In this document: positions 36,778-45,981 of the stretch, one piece after another | How positions within the stretch are numbered: position 1 is the stretch's first letter | Layout: each line of letters starts with the position of its first letter | NCBI RefSeq assembly: GCF_900182705.1 | Contig: NZ_FXTP01000008.1 | Coordinates: 1-64,000, forward strand | Length of the DNA: 64,000 bases | Direction: 5' to 3' | Origin: Gracilimonas mengyeensis | GTDB lineage: Bacteria; Bacteroidota; Rhodothermia; Balneolales; Balneolaceae | Program-made: the position numbers and the translations under genes | The notes under the pieces: generated by a model | The model's database searches: none | Told to the model about the DNA's origin: nothing | The model's input: the letters and a program-made list of their open reading frames with translations, nothing else

Positions 36778-38367
36778 CTATCCCGAAAAGGCTGGTTGCA
36801 ACACTCGCTCAATATTAATCTTCTTGCCCGTCATTTCTTTTAAAAGCTGACATTTCCGCTCGGCTCCCCAGATTTCCAGGTAGGGTTCACCTTCTGTACG
36901 AATGTTTATCTTGATTTCATTCTCCTCTGAAAAAACATCCAAATCCTGCACATTCTGGTAGTGGCTCCGATCCAGTCCATCAGCCACACGTAAAATACCC
37001 GATAGCTTTTTAATTCGCTTTCGGATGGCCGGTTTCAGCTTCCAGTATTCACCATGACGTTTTTTGGGAGTTGACCGGCGGTGGTAGCGGGCCACATTGG
37101 CAATAATCTCAATTTCTTCTTCTTTAAAACCCTTTAAATCTGCATGACGGATAATGTAGAGCGCATGTTTGTGATGCTTGGAATGGGAAATATAGTATCC
37201 TATATCATGCAGGTACGCCGCATATTCCAGCAACTGCCGGTCCCCTTCCTCAAGCTCCATTTCTTCTTCGAGGGCATCGAAAATTGTTAAAGCCATATTA
37301 GCCACATGACGGGAATGCGTTTCATGCCAGTCGGTTTTGCGGAGCAGTTCAAACACACTGCGTCGGCGCGGATCGGCAAAAGCACCGCTCCAAGGCAGGC
37401 CAATCATTTCCTTTTTCAGATAACGGATCACAATGCCCTCACGAAGCGCTTGTGATGAAATCCGCACATTTTTAATCCCAAACTTCCGGATCATATAATC
37501 CAAAAGCACCACGCCGGTGTTAATAAACCCAATGCGCTTGGTATCCAGCCCGGACACTTTTTTACGCTTTTTCCGGTCCAGCTTGATGAAGTAATCATAA
37601 AACTCGCGAAATTCTTCTGCCGAAAACTCCAGCTCGTTCACCGTCACATCAGTGGGTTTCTTCTGGCGATTTGCGATCATCTCGGCGATATTCTCCATGG
37701 TGCCGGATGATCCGATAATGGTATCCGTCCGATGTTGGGCAAAAGCCTGGGCCACATCCTGCAGCTGTTCTTCGTAGTGGTTTTCCAGGGTTTCAATGTC
37801 TTCTTGGGTGATAGGGTCGGCCGGCTTGTACACCTCGGTCATCCGCGACACCCCAATCTTTTTACTGGTCGTGAAAAAGAATTCTTTATCATTCCCCAAG
37901 ATAAACTCCACACTGCCACCGCCGATATCTGCAACCAATACCGGTTTCTCTGTCAGCTTCACCCCGTGACGTATAGCATGACCAATTAACTCCGCTTCCA
38001 GTCTCCCCGGAATAGCATTGATCTTGATGTTCAGGTCATCAATGCTTTTTTGGATAAACTCCCCCCCGTTTTCTGCTTCACGAATAGCGCTTGTGGCATA
38101 AGCCAGAATCTTTTCGCATTCGTAACTATCCGCCAGCCGCTTGATGTTACGTAAAGCTTTCATTCCTCGCTTAAAAGCACCTTCTGACAAACGTTTCCCT
38201 ACCCCCCCTTTGGCCAGTTCTACCATTTCCTTGAGTTTGTCGAGGGTTCGAAAACTGCCATCGGAATACACATCTACAATAATGGCGTGAAAAGAATTAG
38301 TACCAAGGTCGATGGCAGCAATTCGTTTTACTGGGACGACCTGGTTGGCGGAGTTGCTTATTATCAC
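36778..38367 (-). CDS. Ppx/GppA exopolyphosphatase/pppGpp phosphatase
   Basis: 529 residues. N-terminal ASKHA-type phosphatase: IAAIDLGTNSFHAIIVD, the middle ADIGGGSVEF and IIGSSGTMENIAEM. C-terminal HD-type domain with YAAYLHDIGYYISHSKHHKH. It splits polyphosphate or converts pppGpp to ppGpp; sequence alone does not separate the two. The first residues before VKRIAAIDLG may be extra, and an internal start cannot be excluded. Confidence 0.9.
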   Translation of the reverse strand: MIISNSANQVVPVKRIAAIDLGTNSFHAIIVDVYSDGSFRTLDKLKEMVELAKGGVGKRLSEGAFKRGMKALRNIKRLADSYECEKILAYATSAIREAENGGEFIQKSIDDLNIKINAIPGRLEAELIGHAIRHGVKLTEKPVLVADIGGGSVEFILGNDKEFFFTTSKKIGVSRMTEVYKPADPITQEDIETLENHYEEQLQDVAQAFAQHRTDTIIGSSGTMENIAEMIANRQKKPTDVTVNELEFSAEEFREFYDYFIKLDRKKRKKVSGLDTKRIGFINTGVVLLDYMIRKFGIKNVRISSQALREGIVIRYLKKEMIGLPWSGAFADPRRRSVFELLRKTDWHETHSRHVANMALTIFDALEEEMELEEGDRQLLEYAAYLHDIGYYISHSKHHKHALYIIRHADLKGFKEEEIEIIANVARYHRRSTPKKRHGEYWKLKPAIRKRIKKLSGILRVADGLDRSHYQNVQDLDVFSEENEIKINIRTEGEPYLEIWGAERKCQLLKEMTGKKINIERVLQPAFSG

Positions 38368-38519
38368 GGACTGAAATTTATTGGAATTTCTCCAAGCATA
38401 ACGAAAAGATGGGAGTTATGACAGAGGAACTCCCAGCGCAAATCGTTCTATCGGTCCCTCGGTTATTCGCATTTCTGCCTAACACAGCATTTGATAACCT
38501 TTTGCCATAATCACACAGT

Positions 38520-38548
38520 ACGTTCCAACGCAGAGCGTGTGGAACGAG
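38520..38548 (+). repeat. REP-like palindrome, copy 1
   Basis: CGTTCC-A-ACGC-AGA-GCGT-GT-GGAACG followed by AG: nested stems CGTTCC/GGAACG and ACGC/GCGT. Same element at 40329, 54037 and 54659. Confidence 0.75.
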
Positions 38549-38594
38549 CGGCTCGGAAAGGTCTCGAAAAAGCCAAATCCTATACATGTATCTC

Positions 38595-38645
38595 GAGGAC
38601 CGGGTGGTCCTCAGTAGCGTTCCCAACGAGGACGTTGGGAACGAG
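38595..38645. repeat. Two adjacent perfect hairpins
   Basis: GAGGACC-GGGT-GGTCCTC (38595-38612) is followed by CGTTCCCAACG-AGGA-CGTTGGGAACG (38618-38643), the second with perfect 11-base arms and the same GAACGAG ending as the REP-like element. With the flanking repeats the gap 38368-38751 is almost wholly palindromic. Confidence 0.75.
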
Positions 38646-38681
38646 AGGGGGGATGTTTATCCTTGCCAAAGAAAACAATTC

Positions 38682-38747
38682 CTGTCCCAGATGGGACAGT
38701 ATGTTTATAGCTGATAGTTATCAAAAACCAGTGTGCCGTAGGTACAC
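38682..38747 (+). repeat. Dispersed repeat, hairpin-ATGTTTATAG-TGCCGTAGGTAC type
   Basis: CTGTCCC-AGAT-GGGACAG hairpin (38682-38699), then ATGTTTATAG, a 25-base spacer and GTGTGCC-GTA-GGTACAC. Same arrangement as at 30234-30300. It ends directly at the dipeptidase stop, so it may also act as that gene's terminator region. Confidence 0.65.
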
Positions 38748-38751
38748 GACC

Positions 38752-40125
38752 CTATTCCGCAAAATCAGGCAGCAGCTCGAAGAAACGGGCGGAGGTTTTG
38801 ATACCGCGGTAGAAGTCCTTAACCGAGAAGTTCTCATTTGGGGAATGGATCGCATTGCTGGTCAAACCAAAGCCCATCAGGATAGATTCCACACCCAGTA
38901 CACGCTTAAAGTCAGCAACGATAGGAATGGAGCCGCCTTCGCGAGAGAAGAGTACTTCTTTCTCGTAGACCTCTTCAAAAGCCTTGGCGCCGGCTTTCAA
39001 TCCGTAGAATTCCAGGTCGGTTACTGCGGCATAGCCTCCGTGATGTTCGGTCACTTTAACCGTCACGGTATCAGGTGCAATGGAGAGCACATAATCTTTG
39101 AACAGTTTTGCAATTTCTTTGGGATCCTGATCCGGCACCAAACGCATACTCACTTTGGCATTGGCTTTGGAAGGAAGCACCGTCTTGGCTCCTTCACCCT
39201 GATATCCGCCCCAGAGGCCGTTCACATCCAGTGTAGGCCGGCCGGCAGCTCGCTCAAGGGTAGAGTATCCCTTCTCTCCGTGAACCGCCTTAATATCCAG
39301 TGTTTCTTTGTATTCCTCTTCATCAAAAGGCAAAGCAGCAAAAGCTTCGCGGTCGGCTTCGGTAAGCGGAACTACCTTATCGTAAAATCCGGGAATTTGA
39401 ATCACGCCGTCTTCATCTTTCAGCTTGGCAATAATTTCACATAATACATTAGCGGGATTTTCTACCGCACCGCCGTACACTCCGGAATGCAAGTCACGGT
39501 TCGGACCAACTACTTCCATCTCCATGTAGGCAAGTCCGCGCAGACCGTAGGTGATGGAAGGCTGGTCTTCAGCAAACATAGCGGTATCGGAAATCAGCAC
39601 CATATCGCATGCCAGCATATCTTTATGTTCTTCGATGAAAGGCACCAGGTTAGGCGAACCAATTTCTTCTTCTCCTTCCAGGATAAACTTTACATTTACC
39701 GGCAGCTCACCTTTGGTCTTCAGCAGCGATTCCACTGCTTTCACGTGCGTAAAAGCCTGCCCTTTGTCATCGCTGGCACCGCGTGCATAAATCAGTCCGT
39801 CTTTGATGGTGGGCTCAAAAGGAGGGGTATCCCAAAGTTCTTCAGGATCCGGTGGTTGCACATCATAATGTCCATATACCAGCACAGTAGGCTGATCTTC
39901 GTGCGGAGCATGCTCGGCAAATACAATAGGATTACCCGGAGTTTCAAAGACTTTTACCGTATCCAGCTCCATTTTTTTAAGTTGATCGGCCAAAAAACCA
40001 GCTGCCGATTTAATGTCTTCTTTCTTTGTAGAATCGGTACTGATGCTTGGAATCCGGAGCAAATCGAACAATTCTTCTAAGAAATGATCTTTATGCTCAT
40101 CAATGTAATCTTGGGGCGTGCTCAT
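38752..40125 (-). CDS. M20-family dipeptidase
   Basis: Zinc-dependent peptidase of 457 residues (CPG2/DapE-like cytosolic nonspecific dipeptidase type). Metal and catalytic positions: YGHYDVQPP (His, then Asp), ARGASDDKGQ, EGEEEIGSP (catalytic Glu-Glu) and LISDTAMF. The dimerisation lid domain (about 190-350) includes LHSGVYGG. Cytoplasmic, no signal peptide; probable role in peptide use. Single gene. Confidence 0.91.
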   Translation of the reverse strand: MSTPQDYIDEHKDHFLEELFDLLRIPSISTDSTKKEDIKSAAGFLADQLKKMELDTVKVFETPGNPIVFAEHAPHEDQPTVLVYGHYDVQPPDPEELWDTPPFEPTIKDGLIYARGASDDKGQAFTHVKAVESLLKTKGELPVNVKFILEGEEEIGSPNLVPFIEEHKDMLACDMVLISDTAMFAEDQPSITYGLRGLAYMEMEVVGPNRDLHSGVYGGAVENPANVLCEIIAKLKDEDGVIQIPGFYDKVVPLTEADREAFAALPFDEEEYKETLDIKAVHGEKGYSTLERAAGRPTLDVNGLWGGYQGEGAKTVLPSKANAKVSMRLVPDQDPKEIAKLFKDYVLSIAPDTVTVKVTEHHGGYAAVTDLEFYGLKAGAKAFEEVYEKEVLFSREGGSIPIVADFKRVLGVESILMGFGLTSNAIHSPNENFSVKDFYRGIKTSARFFELLPDFAE

Positions 40126-40492
40126 TATAAATCCTCTTTAAATGTTAGGCTGTTTCCTCTTTAAAATCGGCCTCGGAAAAATAGGAAAGATGCGCTTAAA
40201 CTTCTTACTGCATTTAGCACATAAAACTCGAAAATCGCATATCGCTAATCGATCATTCGTATACCTGTTTGAACCGGCATTCAGTACCCATCTGTTGATT
40301 ATTCCTCTCCAGCCCATATTATATCACGACATTCCAATGCAGAGCGTGTGAAACGAGGCGTGTATGGGAATAATCAATTTCAACAGAGGATGGAGTTTTG
40401 GAATAAGCAGGTACTTTTTGACCCACTTCCCCATCATCCGGCTCGTTTATATTGATGCATTTATACCTATTCCAGGGGAGTTACAGCACTTC
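40126..40492. other. Intergenic region with a degenerate REP-like element
   Basis: No gene supported. At 40329-40357 ACATTCCAATGCAGAGCGT then GTGAAACGAG is a decayed copy of the REP-like palindrome (several arm mismatches). Nothing else recognised. Confidence 0.6.
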
Positions 40493-41275
40493 TTAAAGCA
40501 CTTTTACGCCTTCTTGAGGAATCCATCCGTATTGACCGTTCCCCAACCTGATATAGTACCAGTTCTCTCTCTCTTCGCTTAGAAATTGATCTATGGTCAG
40601 CTCATATCCCTCATAGGCAATACTTACAAGAGCGGTCTCAGGATCAGGGGACTCATACACGCGACTTGAGCTGTGCGTGAACACGGCCTCATCATACCGC
40701 TGATCTACATAATCGGCATAAAAGGACAGCAGAGCGATAGCTGAACCGGTCACAAGAAGGGTAGCTACTACGGCCGGAAGTTTGGAAAAATTTAGTTTAT
40801 TGAACCATTTCAGGTACACCATCACCAGACCGCTCAGCGTGATAAAAAAACCAAGCAGGAAAAGGCCTGAGGTCTGAGGCACTTCAATAATCCAGTCTAC
40901 CGCCCGGTCCCAGGGCAGCTTTGGTAACATCGCCGATTGCCGGCTAAACTGACTGTCCACATATTCGAGCGCCGTAGCCGCTTCCTCGTAGGTTGCTTCA
41001 AACTCCTGCGCCTTCATAAAATAGTATTTAGCCAGCCCCATAGAATCAAGCTGCACAGCTGTAATGCCCATATTCAGGTACAACCCGCCGGATACAGCCC
41101 CGCTTTCTACAATGCTCCGATATTGAGCCATGGCAGCATTAAGCTCACCCTCTTCCAGCAAATTATTTGCTTCATCAAACATGGCTTGAGGTGCCTGCCG
41201 TGCAAACAACTGTCCGGCTGTGGCTAAAAAAAGTATCAGAAGGGTAAGCGTTAAACTTTTCTTCTTCATGCTCAT
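40493..41275 (-). CDS. batE: BatE-like TPR protein with C-terminal SH3 domain
   Basis: 260 residues: signal peptide (ending LFARQ), TPR units (about 30-110), two membrane helices (about 130-150 and 158-178) and an SH3-like C-terminus (SSRVYESPDPETALVSIAYEG to NGQYGWIPQEGV). Last gene of the Bat operon; its start overlaps the BatD stop by four bases. The Bat system is linked to aerotolerance and stress at the inner membrane in Bacteroidota; mechanism unclear. Confidence 0.8.
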   Translation of the reverse strand: MSMKKKSLTLTLLILFLATAGQLFARQAPQAMFDEANNLLEEGELNAAMAQYRSIVESGAVSGGLYLNMGITAVQLDSMGLAKYYFMKAQEFEATYEEAATALEYVDSQFSRQSAMLPKLPWDRAVDWIIEVPQTSGLFLLGFFITLSGLVMVYLKWFNKLNFSKLPAVVATLLVTGSAIALLSFYADYVDQRYDEAVFTHSSSRVYESPDPETALVSIAYEGYELTIDQFLSEERENWYYIRLGNGQYGWIPQEGVKVL

Positions 41276-43023
41276 ATCAGCTTGCCAATTTTTTTAATCA
41301 AATCCCTTGTTTTTTGGATGTCACTATCCAGCGTCTTTTGTGTGGCATTGGGCGCATAAGCGATGGTCTCACACTTATCCAGCAGACGTTTCAACTCTAT
41401 AGCAATGCCCTCATCACCATGGCTTTTTACTTCTTCAATAACTTGTTGGTGTGATAATCCTGCGGGGGGCAAGTTCAGCTTATCGGTGATGTACTGCACC
41501 AGTGCTTTTTCAATCAGGTAATAGCCCTCTTTAATATCGGATGCTTCATCTGCTTGCTTCAGAGTCGTTTCAGCTTTATCGGCTGCCGTGCGAGAGCGCG
41601 CAAAAGCCACATCAGTTTCCATTCGGTTGGCGTACACTTTATAGCCATATACGCCTGCTGTGATCAACAGTGGAAGTACGATAAACACCCACACCCAAAA
41701 CTTTTGATACAAAGGACGGCTGCCTGCATTATGCCAGGCGGTTAAACCCGTCACCGGCTCCACATTAAGGCGCAAATTATTATGTGTGATGGCTTCGGCA
41801 TTCGGATCACGCTCTACGTCTATGGCAAGCTCCTCAAGTTCTACAATTTGATATTCATCCCCGGAAGGATCATAAAAAGCGAGACGTGCAGCGGGGATAG
41901 TGAAAGTGCCTTCATTCCGGGCAATCAGCACATCTTTAAAAGTTCGGGTTCCAGAAATCCGACTGCCGGTTCGAGAGATGTTGGAGCTTTCTTCCGGGCT
42001 GTACTGCTCCAACGATTCGGGATATTCATACTCGGGTTTATTAACAAGCGGTACATTGCCTCGGCCCCTAACCGTTGTCGTTACTTCAATGCTTTCACCC
42101 ACCAATGCCTCTGTAACCGACACCTCCCGTGTGATAGTGAAATCACCAACCGCCCCAATGAAATTGGCATCATCAACCGGCGGTGGTGAGTCTACATTAA
42201 TGGTGACAGGTATTGTTTGCAGGTTCATACGTTCCTGTCCAAGCCCAAACCCGAATGGATCACGGGAACTACGCTGTTTGCGTACCGCTACCGTAATTTC
42301 AAACGGACTCAGCGTCAATTCTCCGGATTTGGTGGGAAATAATGCATATTGCAGCAAACGCGCTCGCTGGTATCGTACGCCGTTTATAATGGATGAGCTG
42401 GTTTGGGCGCGCTGCGGATATTCAAGCTCTTCTTTCCAAAAACCCTCCGCTTTCCAGCCAGGGGTAGGTTGATAGGAAGATACCTCCACGCCCCTTTTAA
42501 AATACAGCACTACGTCGGCGATAACCTGTTCACCCACCACGGGATTTTTAGTGCTTGGCTCAATCCGCACATAAATATCCGGCGAACGGTCAGCTTCTCC
42601 CCGGTCAATAGTAGCCGGGTCCAGCACCTCAAAACTCAAAGCCTGAGTTCGATAAGTAGTACCATCCACTGATACATCAAAAGCGGGCACCCGATAATTA
42701 CCAGGATCCTGTGCAATCAGTACATAACCAAAAGTGTAGGTAACCGAAGGCTTGCCATTGATGAGCGAATACTGTGTACCGCGCTGGGTGTTGCCTCGCA
42801 GCCATCGCAAGCCATCTATTTCGGGCAGTTCAGGTTGGGTTACCGAGCCCATAGATGTTCCGGAAATGCTAAGCTCAAGCCGGACCTGTTCTCCTGAAAA
42901 AATTTTGGTTTCAGAAAGATCTATCTCAACTGAAATATCCTGAGCCGATGCGGTAACCGATAATCCACCAGCCAGAAAAATCACCCATATTAACTGAAGC
43001 CAGCCTTTACCAGTCTTTGTCAT
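41272..43023 (-). CDS. batD: BatD-like oxygen-tolerance protein
   Basis: 583 residues: signal peptide (ending SVTASAQ), several Ig-like beta domains (about 30-440, with IFSGEQVRLELSISG and EVSVTEALVGESIEVTTTV), one membrane helix (about 434-454) and a cytoplasmic helical tail. Fits BatD, a periplasmic scaffold anchored in the inner membrane. It overlaps the preceding Q-rich gene by 17 bases. Confidence 0.85.
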   Translation of the reverse strand: MTKTGKGWLQLIWVIFLAGGLSVTASAQDISVEIDLSETKIFSGEQVRLELSISGTSMGSVTQPELPEIDGLRWLRGNTQRGTQYSLINGKPSVTYTFGYVLIAQDPGNYRVPAFDVSVDGTTYRTQALSFEVLDPATIDRGEADRSPDIYVRIEPSTKNPVVGEQVIADVVLYFKRGVEVSSYQPTPGWKAEGFWKEELEYPQRAQTSSSIINGVRYQRARLLQYALFPTKSGELTLSPFEITVAVRKQRSSRDPFGFGLGQERMNLQTIPVTINVDSPPPVDDANFIGAVGDFTITREVSVTEALVGESIEVTTTVRGRGNVPLVNKPEYEYPESLEQYSPEESSNISRTGSRISGTRTFKDVLIARNEGTFTIPAARLAFYDPSGDEYQIVELEELAIDVERDPNAEAITHNNLRLNVEPVTGLTAWHNAGSRPLYQKFWVWVFIVLPLLITAGVYGYKVYANRMETDVAFARSRTAADKAETTLKQADEASDIKEGYYLIEKALVQYITDKLNLPPAGLSHQQVIEEVKSHGDEGIAIELKRLLDKCETIAYAPNATQKTLDSDIQKTRDLIKKIGKLI

Positions 43024-43555
43024 GCTTGGCGCTTCCTTGTGTTCTTTTCTTTTTAAACTCTTTCAACAGTTCTTTCTCTTTCTGAGCCAGAGCCTTGAGA
43101 ATTTTCTCGGCTTCTTCCTTACTAATTTGTTGAGATTCCAGGGCTTCAGCATCTACCTCTTCGGGCTGTTGTTCGCCTTGTTGCTGGCCTTCACTTTGCT
43201 GCTGTTCCTGCTCTTTCTCTTGTTGCTCTTGGTCCTGCTGGTTTTGCTGTTGATCCTGGTTTTGCTCTTGCTGCTCCTGATCCTGTTGTTGCTGATCTTG
43301 CTGATTCTGGTTCTGATTTTGATTCTGCTGCTGTTGCTGGCGCTCCTGCTCTTTTTGCAGCTGCTCCATCAATGCGTTCAGCTTGGGATTGTCGGGGTAT
43401 TGATTCAATCCCTCCTGCACTTGCGAAATCGCATTTTGCAGATCATTATTAATAAAAGACTGTGCTCCGCCGTGGAAATATTCCTCGGCCTGTTGCTGGG
43501 CCAGGGCCGACCCCATCATACACAGAACAAATAAAAAAGCACTCAGAATTTTCAT
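43007..43555 (-). CDS. Exported TPR protein with glutamine/asparagine-rich low-complexity stretch
   Basis: 182 residues: signal peptide (ending SALAQ), one or two TPR units (about 20-65) and then a stretch of about 65 residues made almost only of Q, N, D and E (about 66-130), followed by a charged helix. It resembles the low-complexity tails of BatC-type proteins and lies between BatC and BatD, so it is probably a second BatC-like component. The repeat tract is prone to length change. Confidence 0.72.
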   Translation of the reverse strand: MKILSAFLFVLCMMGSALAQQQAEEYFHGGAQSFINNDLQNAISQVQEGLNQYPDNPKLNALMEQLQKEQERQQQQQNQNQNQNQQDQQQQDQEQQEQNQDQQQNQQDQEQQEKEQEQQQSEGQQQGEQQPEEVDAEALESQQISKEEAEKILKALAQKEKELLKEFKKKRTQGSAKHDKDW

Positions 43556-43559
43556 GGCA

Positions 43560-44246
43560 TCAATTTTCGTTTATGTCAGAAACATTTTTAGTGCGTTCGA
43601 TAAAATCATTGAAAGCCCGCACGGTCTCATCGGCTTCCAGCGCTTGCTGCATCAGGTTGTAGGCTTGATCGTATTTGCGTTCAGCAATTAGTTTTTCAGC
43701 TTGCTTCTTCATCGCCAGCGCATACTGAGAGGGCTCGGGTGGCGGCTGATTTTCCTGATTCTCTTGCTGATCATCGCCTTCCTGTTCTTCTTCTTTCTTC
43801 TGCTCAGCCATGGCCCGCTCAAAATTATGCTTGGCCTCAGGGTCTTCAGGATTCAGCTTTAAGGCATTTCTGAAGTGGGTTACCGCTGGCTTCCACTGTT
43901 GGTTCTCTGCCAACATGGTACCGATGTTGTATTCGGCTTTCGCTTTTTCGCGGGGTGATGATGAAAGGCCACGGAATTCCATAAAAGACTGTATGGCTTC
44001 TTCCACCTTTCCTTGCTTAGCCTGGGCATTCCCCAGATTAAAATACAGCCGTGCATCTTCCGGCGTCTGCTCTATAGCCGCCTGATAAAGCCGTTCGGCC
44101 TCTTCATAATTACCGGCTTCATACGCCTTATTGGCTTCGCGGCCGTCATTGGCTACGGCAGCCACGCTAATCATCAAAAATAATATGTAAACAAAAAGTT
44201 TTTTCAATGGTTTAAAGATCTTCAGCCAATGCAACGGTTTCTTCAT
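43560..44246 (-). CDS. batC: BatC-like TPR protein
   Basis: 228 residues: N-terminal membrane signal (about 15-32), then tandem TPR units (for example ANKAYEAGNYEEAERLYQAA, LYFNLGNAQAKQGKVEEAIQS, AEYNIGTMLAENQQWKPAV) and a charged Q/E-rich hinge with one more TPR-like pair. Its start lies 35 bases inside the end of yebC. The batA/batB and MoxR/DUF58 genes that usually precede it are not here. Confidence 0.8.
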   Translation of the reverse strand: MKKPLHWLKIFKPLKKLFVYILFLMISVAAVANDGREANKAYEAGNYEEAERLYQAAIEQTPEDARLYFNLGNAQAKQGKVEEAIQSFMEFRGLSSSPREKAKAEYNIGTMLAENQQWKPAVTHFRNALKLNPEDPEAKHNFERAMAEQKKEEEQEGDDQQENQENQPPPEPSQYALAMKKQAEKLIAERKYDQAYNLMQQALEADETVRAFNDFIERTKNVSDINEN

Positions 44247-44967
44247 CCATTAGCATGTTGGTAAACACGTTGTTGACATCATCATTGTCTTCAAATTTCT
44301 CCATCAGCTTTAAATTCGACTTGGCCGTGTCCTCATCCACCTTGGTTTCGGTAACCGCCTCACGAATCAGCGTAGCCGATTCAATCTCATAATCATTTTC
44401 TTCCAGCTTCTTACGAACATCAAAAAGCTCTTCGCGCGCCGTGTATACCACAAACATTTCGTCGTCGGTATCCACATCGGTAGCGCCGGCGTCAATAGCT
44501 TCCAGCATAAACTCTTCATCGTCCAAACCTTCAGACGGCACCTGTATCATGCCCTTCTGCTCAAACATGTAACCAACGGAACCATTCGTGCCCATATTAC
44601 CCCCAAATTTGGTAAAAATGTGACGGATCTCTCCAACTGTGCGGTTGTTGTTGTCGGTGGTTACCTCAATGAAGTAGGCGATACCACCAGGTCCATATCC
44701 TTCAAAGGTGGTTTCTTCATAGCTGGCTCCGCTGTCGTCTTCACCGGTTCCGCGCTTAATGGCACGCTCAATGTTATCCTTGGGAACATTATCAGCTTTG
44801 GCATTATCAATAGCCAGCGACAGGCGGGGATTTCCCTCGGGATCACCACCACCCTCGCGGGCTGCTACGGTAATCTCTTTAATATGCTTACTGAATATTT
44901 TGGACCGCTTTTTATCTTCTTTAGCCTTCTTATGCTTTATGTTGGCCCATTTCGAATGTCCTGCCAT
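44212..44967 (-). CDS. yebC: YebC/PmpR family protein
   Basis: 251 residues, starting with the conserved MAGHSKWANIKHKKAKEDKK; also RGTGEDDSGASYEETTFEGYGPGG. Members bind DNA as transcription regulators (PmpR) or act with the ribosome (YebC). Its last 35 bases overlap the batC start. Confidence 0.94.
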   Translation of the reverse strand: MAGHSKWANIKHKKAKEDKKRSKIFSKHIKEITVAAREGGGDPEGNPRLSLAIDNAKADNVPKDNIERAIKRGTGEDDSGASYEETTFEGYGPGGIAYFIEVTTDNNNRTVGEIRHIFTKFGGNMGTNGSVGYMFEQKGMIQVPSEGLDDEEFMLEAIDAGATDVDTDDEMFVVYTAREELFDVRKKLEENDYEIESATLIREAVTETKVDEDTAKSNLKLMEKFEDNDDVNNVFTNMLMDEETVALAEDL

Positions 44968-45156
44968 AAGTGTTCCTGATAAATTACATTAGGGTTATTG
45001 GGGTAAATATAAAAAAATGATACCACGGTTGGTAAACGTGCTAATATACTGAGATCGCATGTTTTAGTACCATCTAAGATGCAAAATTATTAAAAGCCTT
45101 ACCCCGTCTTCAAATTTCACCTTTTAGGCTGAATGCAAACCTTTCAACAACCGACT

Positions 45157-45969
45157 TCAATTCAGCTTTATCTCGGTTTGAGAGCTAAACGCCACATCTT
45201 CATCAAATTTCTGATTTCCAAAGGATTCTTCCATCTCAGCCCGCAGTTTCTGAATGGTGAGTCCGCTGGTCAGCGCCCCGTTGCGTGCCACTGAAATCCG
45301 GCCGGTTTCCTCTGATACCACCACTACAAACACATTATTGGTTTCACTGATACCTACCGCGGCCCGGTGACGGGTTCCAAATGAAGTGGAAATATTGGGG
45401 TTCTGGGAAATAGGCAGGTAACAACTGGCTGCCACAATTCGGTTGCCGCGAATGACTACAGCGCCATCATGTAGAGGAGTGTCTTTTTTGAAGATGGTGA
45501 CCAAGAGTTCATTTCGCACTTCGGCGTCAATATTTACCCCGGCATCCACCAAATCCTGCAGGGAAGAGGTGCGCGCAAATACAATCAGGGCCCCAATTTT
45601 ATTTTTGGACATATCCTTCACTGCATCAATCACCTCATCTATCGTCCTATCGGAATTCGAGGTGGAGAAAAAACGATCCAGGCTGGTATTGGTTCCTAAC
45701 CGGTATAATAATTTTCTTATTTCGGGTTGAAAAAGAATGATGAGTGCAATTACCCCAACATCCAGAATCTGACTGAGAATGGAATTGATGGTATTGAACC
45801 CCAGCAGGCCAATCACCACATTTATAATCACCACAAACAAAATCCCCAGTGCCGCTTGTATGGCAAAGGTACCCTTCACCCACCGATACAGGTATACCAG
45901 GACGAGCGCAATGATGAGCGTCTCGACGAAATCTTTAATTCCGAACTCGAGAAAACCGATAGGAAACAA
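45157..45969 (-). CDS. cdaA: Diadenylate cyclase
   Basis: Makes c-di-AMP from two ATP. 270 residues: three membrane helices (about 13-30, 36-57 and 60-80) and a DisA-N domain with GALIVFARTSSL, the catalytic DGA in TPLHDGAVVI and RHR in FGTRHRAAVG. It starts 12 bases after folP, a pairing common in Bacteroidota. No c-di-AMP phosphodiesterase is in the window. Confidence 0.93.
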   Translation of the reverse strand: MFPIGFLEFGIKDFVETLIIALVLVYLYRWVKGTFAIQAALGILFVVIINVVIGLLGFNTINSILSQILDVGVIALIILFQPEIRKLLYRLGTNTSLDRFFSTSNSDRTIDEVIDAVKDMSKNKIGALIVFARTSSLQDLVDAGVNIDAEVRNELLVTIFKKDTPLHDGAVVIRGNRIVAASCYLPISQNPNISTSFGTRHRAAVGISETNNVFVVVVSEETGRISVARNGALTSGLTIQKLRAEMEESFGNQKFDEDVAFSSQTEIKLN

Positions 45970-45981
45970 GGCCGCCTTATT

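Noticed and set aside
43220-43340. CRISPR-like short repeats
   Set aside because: Irregular CAG/CTG-type codon repeats inside a coding gene; no constant repeat and spacer lengths.
43022-43534. 170-residue Leu-rich frame on the plus strand
   Set aside because: It is the antisense of the Q/N-rich tract (CAG read as CTG) and has no start context or family; the minus frame has a signal peptide and TPR.
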